From DASZJY01 sp036260255 (GTDB taxonomy: Bacteria; Actinomycetota; Acidimicrobiia; Acidimicrobiales; AC-14): 50,832 nt of DNA. The stretch is taken from contig DATAAF010000042.1 of the NCBI GenBank assembly GCA_036260255.1, positions 1-50,832 of the forward strand. The letters are read 5' to 3'. Numbering within the stretch: position 1 is the stretch's first letter; every line of letters begins with the position of its first letter. Of this stretch, positions 1 to 7,770 are shown piece after piece. The notes beneath the pieces were generated by a model, which was given only the letters and a program-made list of their open reading frames with translations, searched no databases and was not told the DNA's origin. The position numbers were made by a program, and so were the translations under genes.

Positions 1-515
1 AGGCGTCGGCCGCCGGTCTTCCGGTGGTGGCGAGCGACGTGCGCGGAGCGCGCGAGGAGAGGGACGGTGCTCCGGGTGGTGCGGGCCAGCCGGTACCAGC
101 CACTCAGCGTCCGCGCCCCGCGCCACGCCCGCCGCAGCTCGCCCCTCAAGGACCTGGGCAGCAGGACGACGGTGGGGATGCCCAGCTCGGCCCGCGCCCG
201 GGCGAGCCAGCCCAGGGCGCCGGCCGACACGCTGACGACCGCGTCGACGGGCGCCTCGGTGTGGGCCACGCGCAGCCGCTCGTACGTCTCCGCCCACCAC
301 TGCGGCTCGTCGCGCCGCCACGTCGTCCCCGGGACGTAGACGAGGTCGACGCCGCCGATGCGGTCCGTCGTCCGGCCGTCGGGATGGGCGGTGGTGAGGA
401 CCGTGACCCGGTGCCCTCGCGCCGAGAGCCCGGTGGCCAGGAGCTCGACGTGCCGCTCCGTCCCGCCGGAGAGGCCGTGAGCGAGGGCGACCCGCGTGAC
501 GATCCAGAGGAGCAT
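1..515 (-). CDS. GT4-family glycosyltransferase, N-terminal part (runs off window)
   Basis: The minus strand reads openly from an ATG at 515 to the window edge, giving about 171 residues. The start MLLWIVTRVALAHGLSGGTE has the GT-B N-terminal pattern: a beta strand, then a glycine-rich GGTERH loop, then ELLATGLSARGHRVTVLT. This is where GT4 enzymes bind the acceptor. The nucleotide-sugar-binding C-terminal half lies outside the window, so donor and acceptor cannot be assigned. It is divergent from a second GT4 gene 60 bp away, which suggests a polysaccharide or glycolipid locus. A TAGGTT element sits 14 nt before the ATG. The fold call is firm; the substrate is unknown. Confidence 0.8.
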   Translation of the reverse strand, partial: MLLWIVTRVALAHGLSGGTERHVELLATGLSARGHRVTVLTTAHPDGRTTDRIGGVDLVYVPGTTWRRDEPQWWAETYERLRVAHTEAPVDAVVSVSAGALGWLARARAELGIPTVVLLPRSLRGELRRAWRGARTLSGWYRLARTTRSTVPLLARSAHVARHHRKTGGRR

Positions 516-574
516 GGGGAAGCAGACCGAACCTAGTCCCCGACCCGCGTGGCGTAGTAGAACTCCCCTGCCCC

Positions 575-1705
575 GTGAGAGTGCTGCACGCCTTCAAGGA
601 TGCCTACCCGCCCACCCGTGGCGGCGTGGAGCTGCACGTCCACGACATCACCCGCTCGTTGGAGGGGTTCTCGTTCTCGGTCCTGACCTCGTCCCGCTCG
701 CGGGAACGTCGGGTGCGCGATCGCCAAGGGGTGCGGTTCGTCGAGACGCCGGAGCGGTGCCGCGTGTCGTCCGCGCCGGTGACGTGGTCGTGGCGCAGGG
801 AGCTCCGTGAGAGCGACGCCGACCTCTTCCACTTCCACATGCCGAACCCCGTCGGCGAGCTCGCCCTCCTCGCCAGCTCCACCACCGCGCCGGTTGTGGC
901 GAGCTACCACGCGGACCCGGTGCGCAGCCCCGGCCTGGCCCACGTGTACTCCCCGCTCCAGCAGCGTTTCCTGGCCCGGGCGGACCGCATCCTCGTGGCG
1001 TCGCCCATGCTCGCCGAGACCGCGCCGCTGCGCCCTCACCGTGACCGTGTGTCGGTGATCCCGTACGGGTTCGACCCGGGACGGTGGCAACCGTCGACCG
1101 AGGAGGTCGACGAGGTCCGCCGCCGTCACCCCGGGCCGCTCGTCCTCTTCGTGGGCCGCCTCGTCTGGTACAAGGGGCTGGACGTCCTGCTCGAGGCGAT
1201 GCGGTCGGTGGACGCCACGCTGGTGGTGGCCGGCGACGGGCCCAAGCGGGCGGAGCTCGAGGCCCAGGCCCACCGCTCCGGGCTCGGGCCGCGCGCCGCG
1301 TTCGTCGGTCCGCTGTCCGACCATCAGCGGGCGGCCTACTACCGGGCCGCCGACGTCTTCGCCGTCCCCTCGACCAGCCGGGCAGAGGCGTTCTGCCTGG
1401 CCCTCCTGGAGGCCATGGCATACGGCACGCCGTGCGTTTCCACCGAGGTGGGAACGGCCACGTCCTGGGTCAACGTCTCGGGCCAGACGGGCGTGGTGGT
1501 GCCACCCGGCGACGTCCGTGCCCTGGCCACTGCCCTCACCGAGCTCCTTGCCGACGAGGCCCGCCGGCGCGACCTCGGCGAGGCGGCGGCGGCACGGGCC
1601 CACAGCCAGTTCCCGCTCCAGGCCATGGTCGACCGCCTGAGCGCCGTGTACCGGTCGACGACCGCCCCCCGCACCGGGCGCACCGAGCTCGCCAGCCGGG
1701 CCTGA
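575..1705 (+). CDS. GT4-family glycosyltransferase
   Basis: A complete 376-residue GT-B glycosyltransferase that transfers a sugar from a nucleotide-sugar donor. The N-terminal Rossmann half opens with MRVLHAFKDAYPPTRGGVE, the GGVE loop being typical of GT4. The C-terminal half has LVLFVGRLVWYKGLDVLLEA (about residues 187-206) and SRAEAFCLALLEAMAYGTP (about 267-285). That second segment carries the E-x7-E motif (EAFCLALLE) that contacts the donor. GTG at 575 is chosen because the protein then starts directly at the first strand. No signal peptide is seen, so it is probably cytoplasmic and may be membrane-associated. The neighbour is a divergent GT4 gene. The sugar specificity cannot be read from sequence. 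Confidence 0.9.
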   Translation: MRVLHAFKDAYPPTRGGVELHVHDITRSLEGFSFSVLTSSRSRERRVRDRQGVRFVETPERCRVSSAPVTWSWRRELRESDADLFHFHMPNPVGELALLASSTTAPVVASYHADPVRSPGLAHVYSPLQQRFLARADRILVASPMLAETAPLRPHRDRVSVIPYGFDPGRWQPSTEEVDEVRRRHPGPLVLFVGRLVWYKGLDVLLEAMRSVDATLVVAGDGPKRAELEAQAHRSGLGPRAAFVGPLSDHQRAAYYRAADVFAVPSTSRAEAFCLALLEAMAYGTPCVSTEVGTATSWVNVSGQTGVVVPPGDVRALATALTELLADEARRRDLGEAAAARAHSQFPLQAMVDRLSAVYRSTTAPRTGRTELASRA

Positions 1706-1719
1706 CGAGAAGAGGGTTG

Positions 1720-2574
1720 CTACTCGCCTCCAAGGGGGGCCGGGAGGTCGATGGTCCTGCCCTCGGCGGCCGCCTCGACGTGCAACGACCCGCTGCCGTC
1801 GGCGGCGGCGACGATGGCGTCGATGTCGTCGTCGGTGCGGTCGGGGTCGTGGTGGTAGAGGAGCAGCTTGCGGACGTGGGCCTCCCGGGCGAGGGCGACG
1901 GCGTACTCGACGGTGGAGTGGCCGAGGTACGCCTTGGCAGGGAACTCCCGCTGGACGTGCTGGGCGTCGTGGACGAGCAGGTCGACGCCGTCGGCGAGGG
2001 TGAGCGCCGCCTCGTGCCGGTCCCCCAAGCCGTCGTGGCCCGGCCCCAACCCCAGCGGGTGGTGGTCCGAGAGGTACGCGATGGTGGCCCGTCCGTCGGA
2101 CACGCGGAACCCGAACGTCCTCCCGCCGCTGTGGGGGATGTCGCGGGCGAGCACCGAGAACCCCTCGATCTCCGCCTGACCTTCGGGCAGCCCGGCGAAG
2201 CGCCACGCGCCCCGCAGCTGGCTCGGCCGGACAGGGAAGTGCGGCGGCGACATGGCCCGGGCCAGCACGTCCTCGGGGTCTCCCTGCTCGGGGATGAGCA
2301 CGGTGATACGGCTGTCGGGATGCTCGGCGGCGGAGAAGAACGGGAGCCCCTGGACATGGTCCCAGTGCAGGTGGCTCAGGGCGATCGTCCCCAGGAAGGC
2401 GGCGTCGCGGAGGGCATGGGCCAGCCGTCGCAACCCGGTGCCGGCGTCGAGCACGAGCGTGGGCGGCGCCCCGTCGTGGGACAACCCGACGCACGACGTG
2501 TGCCCGCCGTGGCGGAGGAACTCGGCCCCCGACGCCGGCGTCGAGCCGCGCACGCCGAACAGCTGAACCCTCAC
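1720..2574 (-). CDS. MBL-fold metallo-hydrolase
   Basis: A 284-residue metallo-beta-lactamase-fold hydrolase. It begins VRVQLFGVRGSTPASG, the usual start of the PhnP/RNase Z-like branch, and continues with VLDAGTGLRRL. The metal site is SHLHWDHVQGLPFF (HxHxDH). Further ligand candidates are the D in LLVHDAQH and the H in YLGHST. The conserved core suggests a binuclear metal phosphodiesterase acting on a small nucleotide or phosphodiester, but no substrate can be assigned. GTG at 2574 is preferred because upstream in-frame sequence is compositionally non-protein-like. It is the last gene of a minus-strand run. Confidence 0.87.
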   Translation of the reverse strand: MRVQLFGVRGSTPASGAEFLRHGGHTSCVGLSHDGAPPTLVLDAGTGLRRLAHALRDAAFLGTIALSHLHWDHVQGLPFFSAAEHPDSRITVLIPEQGDPEDVLARAMSPPHFPVRPSQLRGAWRFAGLPEGQAEIEGFSVLARDIPHSGGRTFGFRVSDGRATIAYLSDHHPLGLGPGHDGLGDRHEAALTLADGVDLLVHDAQHVQREFPAKAYLGHSTVEYAVALAREAHVRKLLLYHHDPDRTDDDIDAIVAAADGSGSLHVEAAAEGRTIDLPAPLGGE

Positions 2575-2633
2575 CGGGGCACGGTACCCGGCCAAAGGCG
2601 ACCCCGCCCGGTCACCCGCTATCCGGTCCGGAC

Positions 2634-3296
2634 CTACCCGGGACCGGCCCGGGCGGCGCTGGTCACCGGCGGTGGAGGAGCGCCCGCACCGCGGTCGCGC
2701 CGGCGGGCCGCCACCACGCTGCGCACGAGGAACACCGATCCCAGCATCAAGGCGGAGTAGGCGGGAATTCCCACGACGACCTGCAGCACGCCCTCGGTGA
2801 AGGCCGAGCGCTCGGGGGCGCGGGCGTGGTGCTCGGCGATTTCGGGGTCGTACCCGAAGACCTCGGTGGCCAGGTCGGCCAGCGGCGTCCCCTCGCCCGC
2901 CACCGCGTTGTGCAGCAGGGGACCGGGCCCGGTCACGAGGGCGAACAGGGTCCCGACGATCACCACGTAGAGCCCCACCCGGGCGCGAGCCCCTCCCTCC
3001 CCCCGCCGCCCGAGCGTCCAGAGGACGGTGGGGAGCAGCAGGAACACCACCGGCGTGAGCGCCACGAACCCGAGGGTCGCGTCCAGCAGCCAGTGCTGCC
3101 AGTAGTCGATCGCCGGCCCCCTCTCGCCGCGGTAGATGGCGTGCAACCAGAACATGACGCCGCCACCGGCGTAGGAGAGGACGGCGGACACGAAGATCAT
3201 CGCCCCCCATCCGAGGGGACGGGAGTAGAAGGCCCGCAGGACCTGGCGCCAGGTGCGCCCGGCGGCGGCCGGCCGCTCGAGCCGACGCTCGCTCAA
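2634..3296 (-). CDS. Four-helix membrane protein of unknown function
   Basis: A 220-residue integral membrane protein. Four hydrophobic helices are visible, around GAMIFVSAVLSYAGGGVMFW, TLGFVALTPVVFLLLPTV, VGLYVVIVGTLFALVTG and the C-terminal IPAYSALMLGSVFLV, and the tail is basic and proline-rich. A loop between helices 3 and 4 contains His and acidic residues (LLHNAVAGEG, YDPEIAEHHA). I do not recognise the family. The start is a TTG at 3296 that overlaps the stop of the upstream universal stress protein gene (TTGA). This overlap implies translational coupling, so the protein may work with, or be induced together with, the stress protein. Confidence 0.75.
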   Translation of the reverse strand: MSERRLERPAAAGRTWRQVLRAFYSRPLGWGAMIFVSAVLSYAGGGVMFWLHAIYRGERGPAIDYWQHWLLDATLGFVALTPVVFLLLPTVLWTLGRRGEGGARARVGLYVVIVGTLFALVTGPGPLLHNAVAGEGTPLADLATEVFGYDPEIAEHHARAPERSAFTEGVLQVVVGIPAYSALMLGSVFLVRSVVAARRRDRGAGAPPPPVTSAARAGPG

Positions 3297-3703
3297 TGGG
3301 CCTCCCTCGTGTCGACGATGAACACCGAGCAGGGCGAGTGCTGCACCACTGCGTTCGGCACGCTGCCGAGGAACCACCGGCGGCGGCCGCGGGTGCCCCG
3401 GTTCCCGACGACGATGACGTCGACGCCCTCCTGCTCGGCGACGTCGCAGATCGTCTCCGCCGGGTCACCCGACTCCTGGCGGACGCGTACCTTCACGTCC
3501 GCCAGGCGCTGGGTCAGCTCGTCGAGATGGCGACCGACGTCGGGCATGCCGCCGGGGTCGAACACCTCCCGGGGGTCGACCGGCGGCCGCACGTAGAGGA
3601 TGAGCAGCTCGGCGTCGTGCGCCCGGGCGAGCTGCGCCGCCTCTTCGACCGCCAGCGTGGCCGCCGGCGACGTGTCGGTCCCTACCATCAGCGAACGGAT
3701 CAT
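3293..3703 (-). CDS. Universal stress protein (UspA family)
   Basis: A single-domain 136-residue UspA-fold protein. It starts MIRSLMVGTDTSPAATLAVEEA, the standard first strand and helix with the nucleotide-contacting Asp. It ends with the ATP-binding signature G-x2-G-x9-G-S (GNRGTRGRRRWFLGSV), followed by the usual last strand CSVFIVDT. ATP-binding Usp proteins act as small cytoplasmic stress or redox sensors, commonly under hypoxia or stationary-phase control in actinobacteria. The gene overlaps the downstream membrane protein gene and follows a heme peroxidase gene 13 bp away, so an oxidative-stress transcript is plausible. Confidence 0.92.
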   Translation of the reverse strand: MIRSLMVGTDTSPAATLAVEEAAQLARAHDAELLILYVRPPVDPREVFDPGGMPDVGRHLDELTQRLADVKVRVRQESGDPAETICDVAEQEGVDVIVVGNRGTRGRRRWFLGSVPNAVVQHSPCSVFIVDTREAH

Positions 3704-3716
3704 CGTGAGCTCTCGA

Positions 3717-5105
3717 TCAGGCCGCGCCGGCGAACTTCAGGAGGTCGCCCATCCGGAACTGCCCCGGCTGGGGCGCCATGGGCGGAGCGGGTTGGAAGTT
3801 GGGGTCGAGGCGGAAGAAGGAGTTGCGGTTCTCGACGAGGAGACCGACCAACGTCTCGGCGACGATGCGGCCGCCGACGTCGCCCAGGTGGGTGCCCTCG
3901 TTCTGCAGCTCCGCCTCCTTGAGGACGTAGTACCAGAGCGGCGCCTGCCCGCCCCACCCGGGGTCGTCCTGGAAGCCGAGCTCGGCGTTGGTGAGGGGCT
4001 TGAAGCCCATGGCCTCGGCCACCGCCTGGCCCGACGGGAGCTTGAGGGCCTTGCCCCTGAGGAGGTTGCGCTCGGCCAGTGACTTGGGCTCGCCGCCGAA
4101 CGGCAGCTGGAAGAGGGGCCCACTCAGCTTGCTGTCGATCCGCTGAGACGGCTGCGGCGCCTTCTGCGCGCCAGGGATATCGAAGAAGTTCTGCCAGTCG
4201 ACCTTGAGGTCGGGCAGGAGAGGCCGGAAGCCGTTGAGGTTCCGCTCGCTGGCTTGGGGCTGGAAGAAGGCGGCGCCGACGTTGTCTCTCAGCGCGTAGC
4301 CGGCCCTGATCTGGCTGTGCCCGAAGCGGTAGGCGGCCACCGCGAATTCCAGGGGCATGAACGGCGTCTGCTTGGGCTTGTAGAAGCGCAGGTCGGCCCG
4401 GATGGGGGCGTTGCCCGACGGCTTCTTGAGCACGGCGTCGACCGCCGCCTGGCCGCAGATGCGGGGGATGAAGTCGGTGAGCACAGCCCACTGGTAGTAC
4501 CGCTGGCACACGGCCTGGGCCTTGGGGAACAGCTCGTTCTGCGGCGTCCCCTGGCCGGCCAGGTGGTCGACGCACGCGTTGTGGAACTTGATCATCGCGA
4601 TCTGCAGCTGGTGGATGATCGCGTTCTCCTCGTTGCGGGGGTCGCCGATGTCGGCGGTGCCGTCGGCCTTGCGGGGCAGGTCCTCGATGCCGTCGTGGAG
4701 GTCGAGGCGCATCTTGGGCCCGTCGAAGCACTGCGGGCTCTGCTGCGGGCCGCCGGCGTACACGGAGTCGAGGTCGTACGACGGCGTGCGGAAGTTCTTG
4801 AGCCCGTCGGGGTCCTGCTGCTTGTCGAGCTGCGAGAGGCGGTCGGCGGTGATGTCGTGGTCGACGAACTGGCCGAAGAAGGTGTACCCGGCCGGGATGG
4901 CGGGGTTCTCGAACTGCGCGGGGTTCGCCGGGTCGCGCGGAGGTTGCCGCATGGTCTCGGCCAACGCCCTGAGCAGCTCGTCGGGCGGAGAGAACGGCTG
5001 TAGATGCTTGAACATGAAGCCGAACCGGCCTTCGACTTCACGATTCTTCGCCGGGGCGTCCTGTCCGCGCTGCTGGAAGGACCCGTGTGGGGCCTGCTCC
5101 GCCAT
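3717..5105 (-). CDS. Animal-type heme peroxidase (peroxidase-cyclooxygenase superfamily)
   Basis: A 462-residue protein of the animal heme peroxidase family (PF03098 type). The distal heme site is FGQFVDHDITAD near residues 77-88, with the catalytic His and the Asp that binds heme and calcium. The catalytic Arg-Glu equivalent is DPRNEEN near 153-159, and the proximal ligand is YRFGHSQIR near 258-266. All key residues are therefore present. It should oxidise halides or organic substrates with H2O2. No signal peptide is seen, unlike mammalian relatives, so it may be cytoplasmic. An AAAGGAGA ribosome site precedes the ATG. It probably leads a transcript that continues into uspA. Confidence 0.88.
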   Translation of the reverse strand: MAEQAPHGSFQQRGQDAPAKNREVEGRFGFMFKHLQPFSPPDELLRALAETMRQPPRDPANPAQFENPAIPAGYTFFGQFVDHDITADRLSQLDKQQDPDGLKNFRTPSYDLDSVYAGGPQQSPQCFDGPKMRLDLHDGIEDLPRKADGTADIGDPRNEENAIIHQLQIAMIKFHNACVDHLAGQGTPQNELFPKAQAVCQRYYQWAVLTDFIPRICGQAAVDAVLKKPSGNAPIRADLRFYKPKQTPFMPLEFAVAAYRFGHSQIRAGYALRDNVGAAFFQPQASERNLNGFRPLLPDLKVDWQNFFDIPGAQKAPQPSQRIDSKLSGPLFQLPFGGEPKSLAERNLLRGKALKLPSGQAVAEAMGFKPLTNAELGFQDDPGWGGQAPLWYYVLKEAELQNEGTHLGDVGGRIVAETLVGLLVENRNSFFRLDPNFQPAPPMAPQPGQFRMGDLLKFAGAA

Positions 5106-5168
5106 GGCCTCTCCTTTTTTTCAGGGAGGAACCCGGCGATCGGGATGACCGCCGTCCCTGTTGGCCGG

Positions 5169-5197
5169 ATTCCACCAGTCGAAGATGGGAGCGTCAA
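5169..5197 (-). promoter_or_regulatory. Sigma-70-like promoter of the heme peroxidase gene
   Basis: On the minus strand TTGACG (5197-5192) and TGGAAT (5174-5169) are separated by exactly 17 bp, matching -35/-10 spacing. The peroxidase ATG lies about 64 nt downstream. In the opposite direction a TAGAAT at 5289-5294 may serve sthA. Confidence 0.55.
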
Positions 5198-5343
5198 GGG
5201 GTGCTAGCTCTACTTTCACCCCCTCGGCGCTGATGGATTCGAGTCGCTCGCCGCCCTCCTGATACAGCCGATGGCACCGAAACGTCCCTAGAATCGCCCG
5301 ACTCCGCTCCGCGAGGACGGACTCTTCGGCGAGAGGCTCGGCG

Positions 5344-6726
5344 ATGGCTGACTACGACCTGATCGTCATCGGCTCGGGGCCGGCGGGCGAAAAGGGTGCC
5401 GCCCAGGCGGCCTACTTCGGGCGGCGCGTGGCCCTGGTGGAGAAGCAACCCCTTCTCGGAGGGGCCGCCGCCAACACCGGGACATTGCCCTCCAAGACGC
5501 TCCGCGAGACGGCGCTGTACCTCTCGGGCTTCCGCCAGCGCGGGCTGTACGGGGTCGAGTTCGCCCTCAAGCGCGAGGCGACCGTCCGCGACTTCCTTCA
5601 CCGGGAGAAGCTGGTGACCGCCACGGAGCGGGAGCGGGTCGCCGAGAACCTCCGCCGCCACGGCGTGGCGGTGCTCCACGGTGAGGCGTCCTTCGTCGAC
5701 GCCGCCACCGTCACCGTGCGAGGCGAGGACGGCTCCGAACAGCGCCTCACCGCGTCGGTCTTCCTGATTGCCACCGGGTCCTCCCCGTACCACCCGCCCG
5801 AGTTTCCCTTCGACGACCCCCGGGTGTACGACTCCGACACCGTCCTCGAGCTGACGGAGATCCCGTCGTCGTTGGGGGTGATCGGGGGCGGCGTCATCGG
5901 CTCCGAGTACGCGTGCTTGTTCGCCGCGCTCGGAGTGAAGGTGACCCTCGTCGACGGGAAGGACACCCTTCTCCCCTTCCTCGACGGCGAGCTGTCCGGC
6001 GTGTTGCGGACGAGCATGGAAGGTCTCGGCATAGACCTGGCGATGCCCGACGGCGTGGCGTCGGTGAAGGCCGGAGAGGACGACCTCACCCTCACCCTGC
6101 GGTCCGGCAGGGAGGTGAAGGTCCACACGGTTCTGGCCGCCTCGGGCCGCACCGGCAACAGCGCTGGGCTGAACCTCGATGCGCTGGGCATCGTCGTCGG
6201 CCGGCGCGGGGTGGTGGACGTCAACGACCACTACCAGACGACCGTCCCCCACATCTACGCCGCCGGGGACGTCATCGGCTTCCCGGCGTTGGCGTCGACG
6301 TCGATGGAGCAGGCCCGGCTCGCGATGGTCCACGCCTTCGACCTGCGCTACAAGACGTCGCTGGCGCCGGTCCTGCCCTATGGGATCTACACCATCCCCG
6401 AGGTCTCCATGGCCGGCGCCACCGAGGAGACGCTCAGCGGGGAAGGCGTCGACTACGTCGTCGGCCGAGCGACCTACGCCGGCAACGCCCGGGGCCAGAT
6501 CATCGGCGAGGGCTCGGGTCTGCTCAAGCTCCTTTTCGCCCGGGAGGACATGAAGCTCCTCGGCGTCCACGTCATCGGCGAGCAGGCGTCGGAGCTCGTG
6601 CACACCGGCCTCACCGCCCTGCTGACCGACGCCACCGCCGACCTGTTCATCCAGACCTGCTTCAACTACCCCAGCCTGTCCGAGGCCTACAAGTACGCCA
6701 CCTACGACGCCCTGGGCCGGCGCTAG
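5344..6726 (+). CDS. sthA: SthA-like soluble pyridine nucleotide transhydrogenase
   Basis: A 460-residue flavoprotein of the pyridine nucleotide-disulfide oxidoreductase fold. The FAD site is VIGSGPAGEKGA at 9-20, the NAD(P) site is VIGGGVIGSE near 180-189, and the second FAD contact is YAAGDVIG near 304. The C-terminus has FNYPSLSEAYK in place of the lipoamide dehydrogenase HPT-x2-E motif. That replacement, together with NTGTLPSKTLRE, matches SthA, which passes hydride between NADPH and NAD+. Both redox cysteines of the disulfide reductases are missing: the region reads GGAAANTGTLPSK. It is therefore not a lipoamide or glutathione reductase. It is divergent from the peroxidase gene and convergent with gmd. 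Confidence 0.85.
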   Translation: MADYDLIVIGSGPAGEKGAAQAAYFGRRVALVEKQPLLGGAAANTGTLPSKTLRETALYLSGFRQRGLYGVEFALKREATVRDFLHREKLVTATERERVAENLRRHGVAVLHGEASFVDAATVTVRGEDGSEQRLTASVFLIATGSSPYHPPEFPFDDPRVYDSDTVLELTEIPSSLGVIGGGVIGSEYACLFAALGVKVTLVDGKDTLLPFLDGELSGVLRTSMEGLGIDLAMPDGVASVKAGEDDLTLTLRSGREVKVHTVLAASGRTGNSAGLNLDALGIVVGRRGVVDVNDHYQTTVPHIYAAGDVIGFPALASTSMEQARLAMVHAFDLRYKTSLAPVLPYGIYTIPEVSMAGATEETLSGEGVDYVVGRATYAGNARGQIIGEGSGLLKLLFAREDMKLLGVHVIGEQASELVHTGLTALLTDATADLFIQTCFNYPSLSEAYKYATYDALGRR

Positions 6727-6729
6727 AGC

Positions 6730-7716
6730 TCAGCGCGCGGCGCGGGCCGCCTCGGTGGCCAGGTCGGCCCGCACCATCATGTCGACCAGCTCGGGGAAGC
6801 CCACCCTGGGTTTCCATCCCAGCCTCTCGCGGGCCTTGGCCGCGTTGCCGGTGAGGATGTCGACTTCCGCCGGTCTTTCGAACCGGGGGTCGCTCTCGAC
6901 GTACCGCTCCCAGTCGGAGATGCCGGCCGAGGCGAACGCCAGCTCCACCAGCTCTCGGACGGTGTGGGTCTCACCCGTCGCCACCACGTAGTCCTCCGGC
7001 TCGTCGTCCTGGAGCATGAGCCACATGGCCTCGGCGTAGTCTCCGGCAAAGCCCCAGTCGCGGGCGGCGTCGAGGTTGCCGAGAACCAGCTTGTCTTGCA
7101 GCCCCAACTTGATCCGCGCCACCGCGTTGGTGACCTTGCGGCTCACGAACTCGAGGCCCCGGCGCGGTGACTCGTGGTTGAAGCAGATGCCCGAGACGGC
7201 GAAGAGCCCGTAGGCCTCCCGGTAGTTGACGGTTGTGAAGTGACCGAAGACCTTGGCCGCGCCGTAGGGCGACCGGGGGTGGAACGGCGTGCGCTCGTCC
7301 TGAGGGGTCTCCCGCACCTTGCCGAACATCTCCGACGACGACGCCTGGTAGAACCGGATGCGGTTGTCCCGCGTCCCCCCCACCACGCGGATGGCCTCGA
7401 GCATCCGCAGGACCCCGAGTCCGGTGATGTCGGCGGTGAGCTCGGGCTGGCGGAACGACAGGGCTACGAAGCTGATGGCCCCGAGGTTGTAGACCTCGTC
7501 GGGCTGGACCTGCTCGACGACGGCGATGAGCGACGAGAGATCCTGGAGATCGCCCTCGACCAGCTCGAGCTCCGGAGTCTCCTCCTGGATCATCTGGATC
7601 TTGGGGTTGGCCTGGCCCCGGACCATCCCGACCACGTCGTAGCCCTTGGCGACGAGGAGTTGGGCGAGATAACGGCCGTCCTGGCCCGTGACACCGGTGA
7701 CGAGGGCGCGGGGCAT
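6730..7716 (-). CDS. gmd: GDP-mannose 4,6-dehydratase
   Basis: A 328-residue extended short-chain dehydrogenase. TGVTGQDGRYLA at the N-terminus is the NADP-binding loop of GMD. The catalytic set is SSSEMFG near 124 and YGAAK (Tyr150, Lys154), and NHESPRRG is the GMD-specific signature. It converts GDP-mannose to GDP-4-keto-6-deoxy-mannose, the precursor of GDP-fucose, GDP-rhamnose or GDP-perosamine. No reductase or epimerase partner is adjacent. Two glycosyltransferase genes lie 5 kb away, so an envelope glycan role is likely. ATG at 7716 is chosen over a TTG at 7725 because a TAGCTT -10 element sits 8 nt upstream of it. Confidence 0.93.
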   Translation of the reverse strand: MPRALVTGVTGQDGRYLAQLLVAKGYDVVGMVRGQANPKIQMIQEETPELELVEGDLQDLSSLIAVVEQVQPDEVYNLGAISFVALSFRQPELTADITGLGVLRMLEAIRVVGGTRDNRIRFYQASSSEMFGKVRETPQDERTPFHPRSPYGAAKVFGHFTTVNYREAYGLFAVSGICFNHESPRRGLEFVSRKVTNAVARIKLGLQDKLVLGNLDAARDWGFAGDYAEAMWLMLQDDEPEDYVVATGETHTVRELVELAFASAGISDWERYVESDPRFERPAEVDILTGNAAKARERLGWKPRVGFPELVDMMVRADLATEAARAAR

Positions 7717-7724
7717 GCCGGCCA

Positions 7725-7730
7725 AAGCTA
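7725..7730 (-). promoter_or_regulatory. Leaderless -10 element of gmd
   Basis: Minus-strand TAGCTT ends 8 nt before the ATG at 7716. It would overlap the alternative TTG start at 7725, which argues against that start. Confidence 0.45.
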
Positions 7731-7770
7731 ATACGGGGGTGCGCGCCCGGCGCCCCCCGGTCGCTACGAC

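Noticed and set aside
533..2494. Long minus-strand open frame (653 codons) opposite the glycosyltransferase and hydrolase genes
   Set aside because: It is Arg/Pro/Gly-rich with no domain pattern and crosses two genes with clear motifs; a GC-rich antisense shadow.
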